Positions 12,001-18,508 of a DNA stretch of 34,850 nucleotides are shown here, one piece after another. The DNA lies in IMG/VR virus record IMGVR_UViG_3300027917_000104, positions 1-34,850 of that record; one strand, given 5' to 3'. Positions within the stretch are counted from its first letter, which is position 1, and every line of letters begins with the position of its first letter. The notes beneath the pieces are model-generated. The model was not told the DNA's origin and did not search any database. It saw nothing but the letters and a program-made list of their open reading frames with translations. Source of the DNA: a virus. The position numbers and the translations under genes are program-made.

Positions 12001-12178
12001 TGAGCAATTATATAATAACTTTGGCTACATAAACCCTGGATATTTATCTAATAATCCTAATAAACAAGTAGTTAAAGATACTTATGCTAAGATTCAAGGG
12101 AATCAAAACATATCAGATTTAGAGATTGCTGAAGCTCTAGATCAAGAAGTAATGGAATTTATGAAAAACTGTATATAA
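2..12178 (+). CDS. Giant virion RNA polymerase polyprotein with zincin, macro-like and ADP-ribosyltransferase-like domains (5' partial)
   Basis: The frame is open from base 2 with no stop before the Met codon at 59, so the gene probably begins outside the window; residues here are numbered from that Met. Domains seen in order: an N-terminal region of unknown function; a zincin-like motif HEAWH at 1002-1006, with a likely third ligand in EYLAEEF near 1052; a first beta-barrel region with Lys-rich blocks FHKYSLFPL and FKSGSKVG (about 2086-2131); and a second barrel ending in DFDVD at 2503-2507, matching the metal-binding DxDxD of single-chain crAss-like/QDE-1-type RNA polymerases. After a Thr/Gln-rich linker (about 3460-3480) come a macro-like domain (about 3480-3620, FVFGSN..G, SYALPTK) and an ADP-ribosyltransferase-like domain (about 3660-3826, YRGS, GKGIYLAKS). 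By analogy with phage phi14:2 gp66, it would be packaged and injected to transcribe early genes. The next giant gene starts one base after its TAA. The RNA polymerase call is firm; the enzymatic activity of the other domains is inferred. Confidence 0.88.
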   Translation, partial: NQLQGVDNNLRKALGRDNLMETLDLIDQFEDNEKALKNVHDYLGIAKKKVSEKLDALNKSNQLSIPFGETTTEVDPSEASITTEGSKLRITTSEYDNVPVKVIKNSGYQLSGDWGSHTVKLERLDNGEYITVDLESANRPRNIQPLSKEEITELENRGKTPQQKRKSTDEILEEEAAERRTGIDEWTEQRREESTADETKLSKSATPGTKESISEPRPVYIVDDANELSELIGDSIMQDVSSVNDRMGTAKYVDELQKIGEALDKGEITATMGNFRAVIADRAVVDFITSDGRRFFMYQSTGRGTTADTKGLWAPIPGWAQNGWFIKALDKNGVDPKKSKYGIKTFFTIEEYLNKNKDELFNPTKNQNAEGQKKETPVETPIQSTPVNPKKPNAIANLTDKLRNAITEFWGFKARVPFFFSTNGKEASYTDIKDADFRIPYEETAFEYGVQRKLIELFYGDTESITSETLVLDGVANGVFVKAVRASESQNKKEGSNVDKDAVVLQITDRFGQPIKFTKDFTATLGDGNIVEFYLRSPEKLKAGDINKMAAALHNYKYPNQGIDKKSQQFAAVKEEVKNQIKQVNDVREYLAKNPNENLLFTIDGGSMGFIQQSNVATTKVSEVNETLKFEIFDITDPVTEVTAGTTYVTAEGLYGQQIQLERPGVKESGDLELIKQLLFEEVNYATGNKVSVEDRQNILQNYIDAKGENTTGNNPRVQVVPDANNPMGYKLLMTTTNAAGQKTTEFFDVSNPQQKEAAQKAFDALLDETKNYEKNIWPYEAELAIKRGAVTEATDDKSATPNQIYKNKENDNYTKVGYAFKSNTNKGAINSGTINTATIQKAADGSLILTKKNVPVQDFMASQKFEISTPELAADGKLRRTNSYFTFQLTDSASDKLSGKTPAQEAVKEQEIKERNDSVNTDAEEQGHDSESKPKSKTDRFNDLFDDTDELMRSLDQAKMTKKQIQQKIDEAREWYEKSPLNKYFPFEVMFDKINKKGVAQWTMAGVTLYKGSDFTDLYHEAWHGFTQGFLTMNQKIELYNEVRNKRGTFTDYNGKQTTFNNASDRQIEEYLAEEFRSYMLNGGKEGKKKLAPKTKSFFQKILNLLEYLFTDSSYNDIYLNPQADTKVNELFEKLRLGNLTEYTFSYENAMFGKLNAGITALKDVKGVNQLNYQDSMDINEMIDYYIADYAMLRSSTKKDREELAEIESDLRKPDITQKERAELLARQEALRSNTQYLGAVTQSKEEMQRAYQWAKSELSVLKDDINQQYLAETNENKKARLFKQKQTLEFALEHFGDTTDLNNNMSKDSDIVRGVIGYHMKKTALFAAEDVTESTGDLYSKSGNELSLQEMARPEIIFLLKSLPDVKDGVEAKNKYGVTKLAAFNATWNRLARTLQNTDSIDEMYARLNDLAKDYEPIKHLLRRLGDPQSAKLVSEVNLQSTFFQTFAKTRVPLVQMTLVKEGVGYNARVGEAFNSDYAVGRKWQNDLSTAVPNTNDYILTDDKGQNHVNIKKILADFSEADARANRIKFYNALGFRLTDTKEIKRDINQSQYDPVYFHRALVELNKSNKRLYDYKDITEDESVKYKALMNLEAKYSDVFSNFAVTNAEGNMQYEHTLNNSMTIMINSINNANSYQELVSQPHMEHLRIDGNNANPFAQASVWMKSLYDLEGSAETNPNWGQPRVNPKTGERVTLKLMNLSGILVQEDRNETGDGISSASADKVTKILMDLHLAQAGGFELMRHADKGTSYAVKIDGPIYGNTNALDSYIPMSAFAYESTYHQLTYERVLPHLIAEMKRMREMSRLADAVNKGEAVEYDYNYIKKGQEFVAFDNVLKSAGTLKADLKKIIAGTEDIQTAIQNNPDIQRDINNNFKEYFNKQFEQMNADVAKTEFIADNMFKNISDRNPQLKGKEREALIRSFVHNNWIHNIESVALLYGDIAQYNMAKEEFHKRNAGIGSTGTIYRTDIGMQNYINNNLWASSYAKKLGLAKHEFNGQFNTAIVEDMSIKSAYFDEYVKQLGPEAAAAYGKGQNEADAQGFITFDSYRQLKVAEGTWSNAQEKLYRDIVNGKKVTPNDVSKFFPVIKAQYWGPLAQKTSIPLTAFHKYSLFPLIPGIVEGTNAEAIHQKMMKEGIDYLTFKSGSKVGNITKSGNVETGERNFDKAYSNQTTRTLAEGILTDQTDENGKYIPYFTKNTIHLQYLKNQLRIHEEPKGKVIFSTQLRKLVEDGLMKNGVPIDYLNAGGTKEEWDSLKSDKAKEAKSDYYKMLRTYERNLTKLTNIAKEDLLQEMGWKSNVVDGQEQLTGDIKSLISFVQKELTRQDLAQHEIDFLQFDENGKLKHDLSQHTSVERIEKLLNALMVKKLVKQKVNGEGLIQVASTFLEKAGLDEGRNFTNPTAEDLATYGSNDLPFYRKGKGPDGKTSAMKVKVSLQGDFVNLLKLKDKEGKTIGTRERLNELIKDEEWLNTGRNREMLTMIAVRIPVQGLNSMEFMEVYEFLDPSAGSVIVPPTEIVTKSGADFDVDKMTVMMPNIRKAKYKKNEFGIAEQVSDPQMWNWTEEELKEEYDRYLAFQQESVALKDKEGQEGVISKVDNILAALFSNPKNKLSVNKEDIEQMAIEEFEELIRTGEVMDFPAFKKKRMGAKAVQNDIIKNVTDILSLSTNFNALLTPNSTDLLDPISDEFRDSAMDFNPKERLYGEGVNKEISGTRVLEYRYNLYKHQSNKVGKEALGLGAVDNTYNTLFNRIGAYMNATTVPLDEFNRAQNLLNQRAAIKDVVKRQEFTKKNKEALDAAQKTVNKFERQTILLDHNTMKVNGETVISLSHTTSKGTNVKISDLINQMINGWVDVAKDAWIFNIQGNKEVAPTLLFMVQAGVPIRDAVAMASSPLVKEYIKQQQLLKSTFVNPLGMDLANPAMYRVQAKQNILSKPEFGFNVELNQFGNISNATVKELTQNMLSGVKKFEADKLLEGTKAHSNALKKNTQYQYSELDKQAFLHYLQLEDMGKSVRDVKMRTNVDTSRDESLFAAQDRLGMLQALREDGRLPESIVDKIMTESPISSFFIQGFQINLLGRLFPLRNHKEINQFARENVDKDLQDATYGDKETTVSNWKSDLINFIFQNELKYFDINKISNYRSMSLKQDIKLEPSKLQFGAYVKEGVMYMDKNRLIEQFDNGEYAKLAYLKELGLAPVTGANVFNDANEYIHFVLERESLRAQRPISTVKDTVMFNYYIDEYKNFSPQTEDESAPAYNKRVYKAAYEFYLRDEAMANIHNFNYMFKHTSANFANKFLRIKNAYPDLAKTFDIMNALSTTDKQGIKNIMLNESKLSADQKNILNENLAKLSDVNELKEVLPDTSLEQRGEIADFFKSFSTYAFLQSGLNVRSKYSLNQFVSQDTMLGVLSKPTKEMLSKLDNDPGALTEFMNLYTDLFKELNKSKDRNTRIRGKNYFRNITLSDSRSIAEAKKTLKPAMLEEGLATTTQPTAQATQPQTTEKKTYTGMVTSLEPNQIFVFGSNPEGRHRAGAAKYAADNFGAVLGQGKGLQGQSYALPTKDLRVKKNKGLRSISKEDIISNIKDMYQVAQMLGHKEFLVSDYSGKNLNGYTGQEMADMFHQAGPIPANVIFNENFQKLIPDTKLKTVAKKGVDFVFEQNPQLEQIGTAEDYTEYLNTIFPNSKIKDIVYRGSTNPNLMEASELDPEKGTGAKNLGKGIYLAKSKEKADQYAVKGGITQAYIINAKDFYITSIDKNWSRGYITPSNMTVREFTDGKDTVVDFEGLDRDNYLDIENNRNIGKYTGPVDVNGFPTYQEEINTMPAWRELAVNSNEQLHALGSIKDIGMFTEYMKAREQTASQQQGTIEYTARTYSANRLKSINAVKDLNIAANSGTTYIYNGPIENIGAPREKDELLHNAAPNTIGLPTKQMYSQQSTEQPVRADIIRDVDGRVNPQAKEAIDNAIQNIKEHIAQGQEIAFSDQGYGQDMLEANKAGNQYAPETFLYLSEQLYNNFGYINPGYLSNNPNKQVVKDTYAKIQGNQNISDLEIAEALDQEVMEFMKNCI

Positions 12179-12179
12179 G

Positions 12180-15100
12180 ATGGCAAGTTGTCCTAACATT
12201 AATTTAGAGGAGTGGAAAACATTAGAATCTGCTGTAGGTAAATTAGAAGCCTACAGAGATTACATTGAAACTAATGGACAAATCCGTACTCCTGAACAAG
12301 TTTTACAAAAATTAGAAGCACGTAAAAACAAACCAGTAGAGCCATCAGAGTTTACTGAGGATCCTTCATTAAGTGAGTTAGCAGAAAAGACTGTTAATGA
12401 ACCTCAAGTAGATGAAGCTATTGTTCTAGATACTATGAAAAGAACTAGAGCTGGAGAGTTGGCAGATAAAATGTCTAGAGCACTAGGTATAGAGTTTGAA
12501 TATGTAACACCAGAACAAGCAGCAGAGTTTACAAAAAATTCTAAAAACCCTTGGAATGGTGAAGCTGCTTTCTTTTTTGGAGGTAAAGTTTATTTTTTAG
12601 CAGGACGTTTAACAACTGATAATGTATTACATGAGTTTGCACATCCATTTGTTAGAGCCATTGCGCAAGAAAACAGTGAGCTTTTTAACAATTTATATGA
12701 ACAGATAGCTGCAACAGAAGAAGGTCAATCTATAATCCAGGAAGTAAGTGAAATGTATCCTGAGTTAGAACTGACAACAGAGAGTGAATTATTTAAAGAA
12801 GAAGTAATTGTAAAAGCCTTAGAAAAACATGGTAAAGACAAAGTTCAAAACATTAAAATACAAGGACCATTTGCACAAGCCATTAGTGAGTTCTTATATG
12901 CAATTAAACAAATACTACGGAAAGTGTTTGGTAAAAGCATCAAAATATCAAACCTTAATACAGATACTACAGTCAATGAATTAGCGGACATACTAACAGA
13001 AGGCAACCGTATTAAGATTAACACTGAGCTTGTTACTAATGATGAGATAGTAGCGTATAACAGAGATAACTTTGAGCAGATAGCTGAAAATCTAAACATG
13101 CTCAAAGCCCGTGAGATGCAGACTACTATTAATACTTTTTATGATACTATATCTAAACAGTTGAATCAGCTTTATAATAACAAAAATTATGAAGAGCTTA
13201 TTCCTATCTTAAGAGATCAATACTTACGTGGAGATTTACAAGAAATCTTATCTAATCTGAAGAAGTATCAGACCATGATTAAGAATGCTAAAGATAACAT
13301 GATTGATGACATAGAGAATACTAAAAGCCGTTCTCAAGCTATGACTGAAACTCTTTTGCGTTTAGATGATATCATGGCTAAGATGTATGAAAGCATGGCT
13401 GACATACGTGCTGAAGGAGATACCCAGGAGAATATGCATAAAGCTTACTACTATAGTAAGTTTATAGATCATTATACAGGACTTATCCAAGAATTAGAAA
13501 AAGGTTTGCGGGAAGCTAAGGTACCGGCTGGTGCATCAATTAGAACCGTGATCTCATCTATAAGAAACAACATAGATAACACTAATGATATTATTAATGA
13601 TATGAAAGCTGATGGAGCAAGAGATGCTCTATATGATCAGCTAGAACCAATATCAAGAAGTGTATCTGAAAGATATGAAGAGATACTTACTAATTTAAGA
13701 GCAAAAGGTGCTCCACAAGAAAGAATAGATAGAGTATATAAAGAGTACCATGGTATGACTCAACGTCAGTGGGAACGCTTTAATGAATTAGCTAGACTAA
13801 AGAAAGAAGGAAGTCTCAGTACAAATGAGCAGAATGAGTTTGATAACTTATTACTGATGAGTAGAGACGGTGTATCTATTACTAGAGAGAAGATAGAAGC
13901 ACAACTAAAAGGACAGATAGGTGATGCTAATGTATTTAGTAGTTACTTAGAAGGATACTTATATAACAATGACCCTATTATTGGTGGTTTGGCTTTGTAT
14001 ACAAAGAATGCGCTGAATGATGTGATGATAGTAGCACAACAGAAATACAACGCATTTGCAGAAGAGCTACGTGATCCGCTTAAGCGTGCAGGATATAACC
14101 CTTCTATGCTTGGTAGATTAGGTGAGAGAACTACCTTTAGGGATAAGATAGCTAGAATAGACCCGGAGACAGGTGAATTGAAAATGCAGGAAGTACACAC
14201 TTTCCTCAATCAGTTTAAAGACTACCGTTATGAAAAGGAATTTCTGAGACAGGCTGTATCTGAAGCACATGATAAATATCAACGTAGTAACTCAGAGGAA
14301 GATAGACAAGCTTTCATAGCTGCAGTTGACAAACAAAAACAATTCTTGAGAGATTACTTTCACCAGGAATATGTTGATGAGTTCTATGAGAAAGAACAAT
14401 TATTATCTCAAGATGAGATAGGTAAAGAAGCTTCTTATCTACGTGGTGAGTTGTTTGAAAGAATGAATGAGCTAACACGTACTGCAAGAACTCAGATGGA
14501 TGAGATTGCTGTAGCTGATGAGATAGATGCGTTATGGGCAGAGTATGCTCAGATGCACTCACGCTATGACTTAGCTGGTAAACTTAAAACTGGTAGAGAG
14601 GCTGCTATAGCTCAAAGACTACGTGAATATAGAGAAGAGTCACGTGAGTTCTATGAATGGAAGATTAGAAAAGGTGTATTTGAAAATGAATACTTTAACT
14701 TCTTACAAGAACTACGTAGTAAGAATATAGCTGAAGGAAGTCCTGAATGGAAAAAGGCTTTAGATGACTGGAAAAGAGTTAACACCCGTAAAGTAATTAA
14801 AGATGATTTCTACCAAAGACGTAATGATATTATCTATGAGATAAAACAAATTATGTCTAAGCTTTCTGATACGGAAAGAAAAGAAATAGATCAGTCTGCT
14901 ATATGGGAAGACATTATTGATAACACGGCTGGCTTTAGAGATTCTGATAATCAGTTGAATGGTACTGAGATGTCTGAGTCTGCTATTAGTAAAATAAAAG
15001 AACTGCAGGAGAAACTTGAAGTTATTAAAGAAAACAGTTTAAGAAGATCCGGTTTAACTAGAGAAGATGAAGCTAGGCTGAATGAGTTATATGCTAGATC

Positions 15101-18077
15101 TAAAACTGACAAGTCTGTCTGGCCGGAGATTAATGAGTTAAACGCTAAGAAAAAAGCTCAGGGTGGATTAAATCAGTTTGACATAGATAAGTTAAATACT
15201 CTGTATTCTGAATTAGCAGAACTTAGTAGTAAGGAAGCTACTAGTTATTACGCAGCTCAAGCTAACGCAGTAATAGCTACTATAGATCCACAGTTACTAA
15301 TGAAGACCAAGTTTCAAAAAGACTTTGGGAATATGAATATAGATCCACGCAGCGCACAGTATCTACTAAGTGCTGAGGTTGTTGAAGAACTATCTGCTAT
15401 TAGCCCAGAGTTTGCTGAATGGCATTCTAAAAACCACATTAAGAAAAGAAAGTGGAATGCTGAAACTAAGCAAGAAGAAGATGTTTATGAAAGACTTTAT
15501 GTATGGAGTGTGACTAAACCTTCTGACCCATCTATGATGGAAACGTATCAGATTAAGAATGCAGCTGGTAGAGTAATAGATACTGTACAAGGATTACCTG
15601 CTACAAAATTCTATACTAGAAGTGTTAAACTTAAGTATAAGAACCGTAAGATACGTGGTGTTACTGTAGATAATCAAGGACAGTGGATGCCTAAGTTGTT
15701 TGATGGTACAGCTAATGGTGCTAAAGATGACCGCTTTATAAATGAAAAGTATGAAGCGTTAAAGAATAGTACTGATCCAAAAGACCAAGCTTTATTTGAG
15801 GCATTAGAAATTATGAAGAAGTATCACCTGGATAATCAGGAAGGTCTTTCTTATAATAATAGATTAGGTTATGATGTACCACGTTATAGAAAGTCTAATT
15901 TAGAATTAGCTAGAGCTATTGCTAAAGATCCTATTGGTGCTGGAAAAGATAAAGTGTCTGGATTAAGTCTATTAATGAAACGTATCAGAGACTTCTTTAT
16001 TAAGACACAAGATCAGGCTGAAGATGGTATGTCATATCAAAATAACTTTAATCTAATTAGAGCAGATATCTTTGACAATGACATGACTGGTATTCCAATA
16101 TCTGGTTTATATGATATTGATGTAAATGATGTATCTATGGATGTTACTACAAGCTTGAATAGATACATGCTTTCTGGAGAGAATCAAAAGAAATTAGTTG
16201 AGATATCTCCTATAGTTAGATCTATCCAAGATACAGTTAACAACCCTAACAATCAGATTAATGATATCAATAAGGTGCATGAAAGAAACTTTAAAGCAAG
16301 TAATGTACTGAGATATTTTAAGAAGGATAAAAACGTCAGGGCCAATGCTGTAAACAACTGGATAGAAAAACACTTTGAAGGACAGACTCAAAAAGGTATG
16401 GGTGCAGACTCTCCCTTTTTACAAAACTTTAGTAACCTTCTGTTTAAAAGAGCGTCCTTTTCATTCTTTGCATTTAACATACCTTCAGCACTAAAGAACA
16501 GTTTAGGTATGAAGTTTCAGGCTATGCTTGAAGCCTCTGCTGGTAGGTATGTAAATCACGTCAATTTACAAAAAGGAAATGCTTGGGCTTATGCCACTAT
16601 GGGTGAATTAAGTTCTACTGAGTTATACAAAAGAGGTGCTAAGTCTCATAGACAACAGCTTGTAGAAATATTTGATGCAATACCGGATAAGTTTGAAACA
16701 GAGTTTGGTAAAACAATGTCACGTACTTTTGCTAAAGATGCTGCTGATTTACAGTTCTTTACGTCACACCGTAAATGGTTAGAGCAACAAGCTGGTCTAC
16801 AACTGTTTGCGGGAATGATGTATCACAAGACAATAACTATGCAAACAGCTGATGGGCCTAAGACAATCTCTTATCTAGATGCATTTGAAACTGTTGATGG
16901 ACAAATAAGATTAAAGGAAGGTATTGATGCACGTTACGGTATTGAACCAATATTCCATGCAATAAAACCAGGAGACACTGTTGAAAGTATAGCAGCTCAA
17001 TATAATATACCTGAGAGTGCTATTGAACAAGTATTTAAAAACTTAGACATAGATAAGAAGTTAGAGCAAGTAGAAGAACTTGAAGAACTCAGAGAAGATG
17101 ATCTTAGTGAAATAGATTTAGATTCTGCAGAAGATGACTTAGAAAGAACTAAGATGCAGGATCAGATAGATGCTATTAACAGAAAGTATGACCGTTTGAT
17201 ACAAGAGAAAGGTAGTGTTAAGATTGATAACACTGAATTTAAATTCTATAAAAACCGTATAAGACAAGTCACTAACAATATGGGTGGTGCTTATGCTAAG
17301 TTTGATCAACCTGAAGCACAGAGATATTTAGCTTTCCGTTGGGTATCTTTCTTGCGTAGATTCTTTACTACAATGGCCATAAACCGTTGGGGCTTTAGAG
17401 GATCTATACTTAATCCTAAAGGTAGACTAAATCCTGGAACAGGTGATATACAAATGGGATTTTATATACAGTTTGCTAAAACTGTTATGGATACTATTAG
17501 ATCAGGAGGTAGCAGTTTAAAGTATGCACAGAAAGAAGAGAAGGAAGCCGCTATAAGATTTGTTGCTGAAGTAGGTATGCTTATGTTATTGAACATGCTT
17601 ATGGGAGCACTCTTTGGTTGGGATCCAGAAGATGAAGATAGATTTGAAAAACTTAGAGCAATGTCAGGCCCTTTACCTGGACCTTTCACAGAGAAGAAAG
17701 AAGGAAGAGCTGACTTTGATTTAATGGGCTGGGCGCAACTTCATACACTACATCTAATGATGCAAGTACGTGGAGAGAATGAGCAGTTTAACTTACTGAC
17801 CGGTGGTAGTAAATTATACACAGAGCTATTAGATCTTAAAGGTATTGCACTAGGACCTACTGTTGACTCATATGAAAAAATATATAAAGAGTTAAAAGGT
17901 ATGTGGGGTGATGATCCTAAAGCATATTATAAAAGAGATGTTGGACCAATGTCATGGCAAAAGAAAGGTGACGCTAAGTTCTATAATACTTTTATGAAAA
18001 TGTGGGGTGTTACTGGTAAACAATATGACCCTGCAATGGCAATACAAAACTTCCAAAGCTTCTACGTAAGACCATAA
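12180..18077 (+). CDS. Giant putative virion cargo/ejection protein with zincin motif and LysM-like segment
   Basis: This 1,965-residue protein begins one base after the stop of the RNA polymerase gene, so the two are almost certainly co-transcribed. Near the N-terminus, HEFAH at 151-155 with a nearby KEEV (about 206-209) has the layout of a gluzincin-like metallopeptidase. Long charged helical stretches (about 300-520 and 680-1010) look like coiled coil. A LysM-like segment begins at His1593 (AIKPGDTVESIAAQYNIP), which suggests peptidoglycan contact. A 21-residue hydrophobic stretch at 1794-1814 (MLMLLNMLMGALF within it) could insert into a membrane. Crass-like phages carry several giant cargo proteins beside the polymerase in the capsid and tail; this gene's position and size fit that role. 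Protease activity, wall binding and membrane insertion are inferences. No complete enzyme family was recognised beyond the motifs. Confidence 0.85.
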   Translation: MASCPNINLEEWKTLESAVGKLEAYRDYIETNGQIRTPEQVLQKLEARKNKPVEPSEFTEDPSLSELAEKTVNEPQVDEAIVLDTMKRTRAGELADKMSRALGIEFEYVTPEQAAEFTKNSKNPWNGEAAFFFGGKVYFLAGRLTTDNVLHEFAHPFVRAIAQENSELFNNLYEQIAATEEGQSIIQEVSEMYPELELTTESELFKEEVIVKALEKHGKDKVQNIKIQGPFAQAISEFLYAIKQILRKVFGKSIKISNLNTDTTVNELADILTEGNRIKINTELVTNDEIVAYNRDNFEQIAENLNMLKAREMQTTINTFYDTISKQLNQLYNNKNYEELIPILRDQYLRGDLQEILSNLKKYQTMIKNAKDNMIDDIENTKSRSQAMTETLLRLDDIMAKMYESMADIRAEGDTQENMHKAYYYSKFIDHYTGLIQELEKGLREAKVPAGASIRTVISSIRNNIDNTNDIINDMKADGARDALYDQLEPISRSVSERYEEILTNLRAKGAPQERIDRVYKEYHGMTQRQWERFNELARLKKEGSLSTNEQNEFDNLLLMSRDGVSITREKIEAQLKGQIGDANVFSSYLEGYLYNNDPIIGGLALYTKNALNDVMIVAQQKYNAFAEELRDPLKRAGYNPSMLGRLGERTTFRDKIARIDPETGELKMQEVHTFLNQFKDYRYEKEFLRQAVSEAHDKYQRSNSEEDRQAFIAAVDKQKQFLRDYFHQEYVDEFYEKEQLLSQDEIGKEASYLRGELFERMNELTRTARTQMDEIAVADEIDALWAEYAQMHSRYDLAGKLKTGREAAIAQRLREYREESREFYEWKIRKGVFENEYFNFLQELRSKNIAEGSPEWKKALDDWKRVNTRKVIKDDFYQRRNDIIYEIKQIMSKLSDTERKEIDQSAIWEDIIDNTAGFRDSDNQLNGTEMSESAISKIKELQEKLEVIKENSLRRSGLTREDEARLNELYARSKTDKSVWPEINELNAKKKAQGGLNQFDIDKLNTLYSELAELSSKEATSYYAAQANAVIATIDPQLLMKTKFQKDFGNMNIDPRSAQYLLSAEVVEELSAISPEFAEWHSKNHIKKRKWNAETKQEEDVYERLYVWSVTKPSDPSMMETYQIKNAAGRVIDTVQGLPATKFYTRSVKLKYKNRKIRGVTVDNQGQWMPKLFDGTANGAKDDRFINEKYEALKNSTDPKDQALFEALEIMKKYHLDNQEGLSYNNRLGYDVPRYRKSNLELARAIAKDPIGAGKDKVSGLSLLMKRIRDFFIKTQDQAEDGMSYQNNFNLIRADIFDNDMTGIPISGLYDIDVNDVSMDVTTSLNRYMLSGENQKKLVEISPIVRSIQDTVNNPNNQINDINKVHERNFKASNVLRYFKKDKNVRANAVNNWIEKHFEGQTQKGMGADSPFLQNFSNLLFKRASFSFFAFNIPSALKNSLGMKFQAMLEASAGRYVNHVNLQKGNAWAYATMGELSSTELYKRGAKSHRQQLVEIFDAIPDKFETEFGKTMSRTFAKDAADLQFFTSHRKWLEQQAGLQLFAGMMYHKTITMQTADGPKTISYLDAFETVDGQIRLKEGIDARYGIEPIFHAIKPGDTVESIAAQYNIPESAIEQVFKNLDIDKKLEQVEELEELREDDLSEIDLDSAEDDLERTKMQDQIDAINRKYDRLIQEKGSVKIDNTEFKFYKNRIRQVTNNMGGAYAKFDQPEAQRYLAFRWVSFLRRFFTTMAINRWGFRGSILNPKGRLNPGTGDIQMGFYIQFAKTVMDTIRSGGSSLKYAQKEEKEAAIRFVAEVGMLMLLNMLMGALFGWDPEDEDRFEKLRAMSGPLPGPFTEKKEGRADFDLMGWAQLHTLHLMMQVRGENEQFNLLTGGSKLYTELLDLKGIALGPTVDSYEKIYKELKGMWGDDPKAYYKRDVGPMSWQKKGDAKFYNTFMKMWGVTGKQYDPAMAIQNFQSFYVRP

Positions 18078-18080
18078 AAA

Positions 18081-18105
18081 AAAGCCTCAGTCATTCTGAG
18101 GCTTT
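18081..18105. terminator. Bidirectional intrinsic terminator between convergent operons
   Basis: A perfect 10-bp inverted repeat (AAAGCCTCAG / CTGAGGCTTT) encloses the 5-nt loop TCATT and starts four bases after the stop of the second giant gene. Read on the minus strand the stem runs into eight T residues, a strong intrinsic terminator for the right-hand operon. On the plus strand the downstream tract (TTTATTG) is weaker but still usable. Its position between convergent genes supports use in both directions. Confidence 0.88.
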
Positions 18106-18108
18106 ATT

Positions 18109-18184
18109 GTTTCACGGAATCTTATGGTATTCCGGGCTTTAACCAGAGCAGCTTTACTCTCTACCTAGATTCTCCGCCTGAAAC
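18109..18184. other. Nested inverted repeats, possible structured RNA or 3'-UTR element
   Basis: This non-coding stretch contains four nested complementary pairs: GTTTCA (18109-18114) with TGAAAC (18179-18184), GGAATCT (18116-18122) with AGATTCT (18167-18173), GGTA (18126-18129) with TACC (18162-18165), and AGAG (18145-18148) with CTCT (18157-18160). A competing 6-bp hairpin, CGGAAT/ATTCCG (18115-18120 with 18129-18134), shares bases with the second pair, so two folds exclude each other. On the minus strand it forms the 3' UTR of the 107-aa gene, just before the terminator. GGCTTT at 18135-18140 is also complementary to AAAGCC in the terminator stem. It is too short and lacks a T-loop to be a tRNA. 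The function is unknown and no folding program was run. Confidence 0.45.
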
Positions 18185-18508
18185 TTAAGGTTGAGCTGTA
18201 GCTATCTTCTCAGCTAGAACTCTTTCTGTAGCGTTTAGGTCAGCTAATTCTCTTTTTTCAAAACCAAAGTGGAAGCTTTCAAGTTCTTTTACACGCTTAG
18301 CTAATGCATTAACATGAGCCATTAATGCTGGTTTACCATCACCATCTTCTACAATGATTTCTCTTAGAGAAAGATCTTTAAGGTCATCAGTATACTTACT
18401 TGCTAACCTCTGCTTCTCTTTAACTTCAGTTAATTTTTTAATCTCTAAGTTAATTTCTGCAATTTTCTTTAGTTTGTCTTCATTACTTAAATCTCCAAAT
18501 CTTGCCAT
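18185..18508 (-). CDS. Small charged coiled-coil protein of unknown function
   Basis: This is a 107-residue protein rich in Lys, Glu and Leu. Residues about 8-45 (KLKKIAEINLEIKKLTEVKE and following) and 65-103 both look like amphipathic helices that could pair as a coiled coil, separated by a short EDGDGKP turn. No signal peptide or membrane segment is seen. It forms its own small transcription unit: a strong terminator lies upstream of its leader and the convergent terminator lies downstream. The ATG at 18508 follows a very A/T-rich leader with no Shine-Dalgarno sequence. I do not recognise the family. Isolation from the replication operon suggests separate expression, perhaps of a structural, scaffold or regulatory factor, but nothing in the sequence decides between these. 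Confidence 0.75.
   Translation of the reverse strand: MARFGDLSNEDKLKKIAEINLEIKKLTEVKEKQRLASKYTDDLKDLSLREIIVEDGDGKPALMAHVNALAKRVKELESFHFGFEKRELADLNATERVLAEKIATAQP

Noticed and set aside
18112-18180. Possible tRNA in the convergent intergenic region
   Set aside because: A 7-bp acceptor-like pairing exists, but only 58 bases lie between its outer ends, there is no TTCnAnnC T-loop, and no CCA-type end or clear anticodon arm on either strand.
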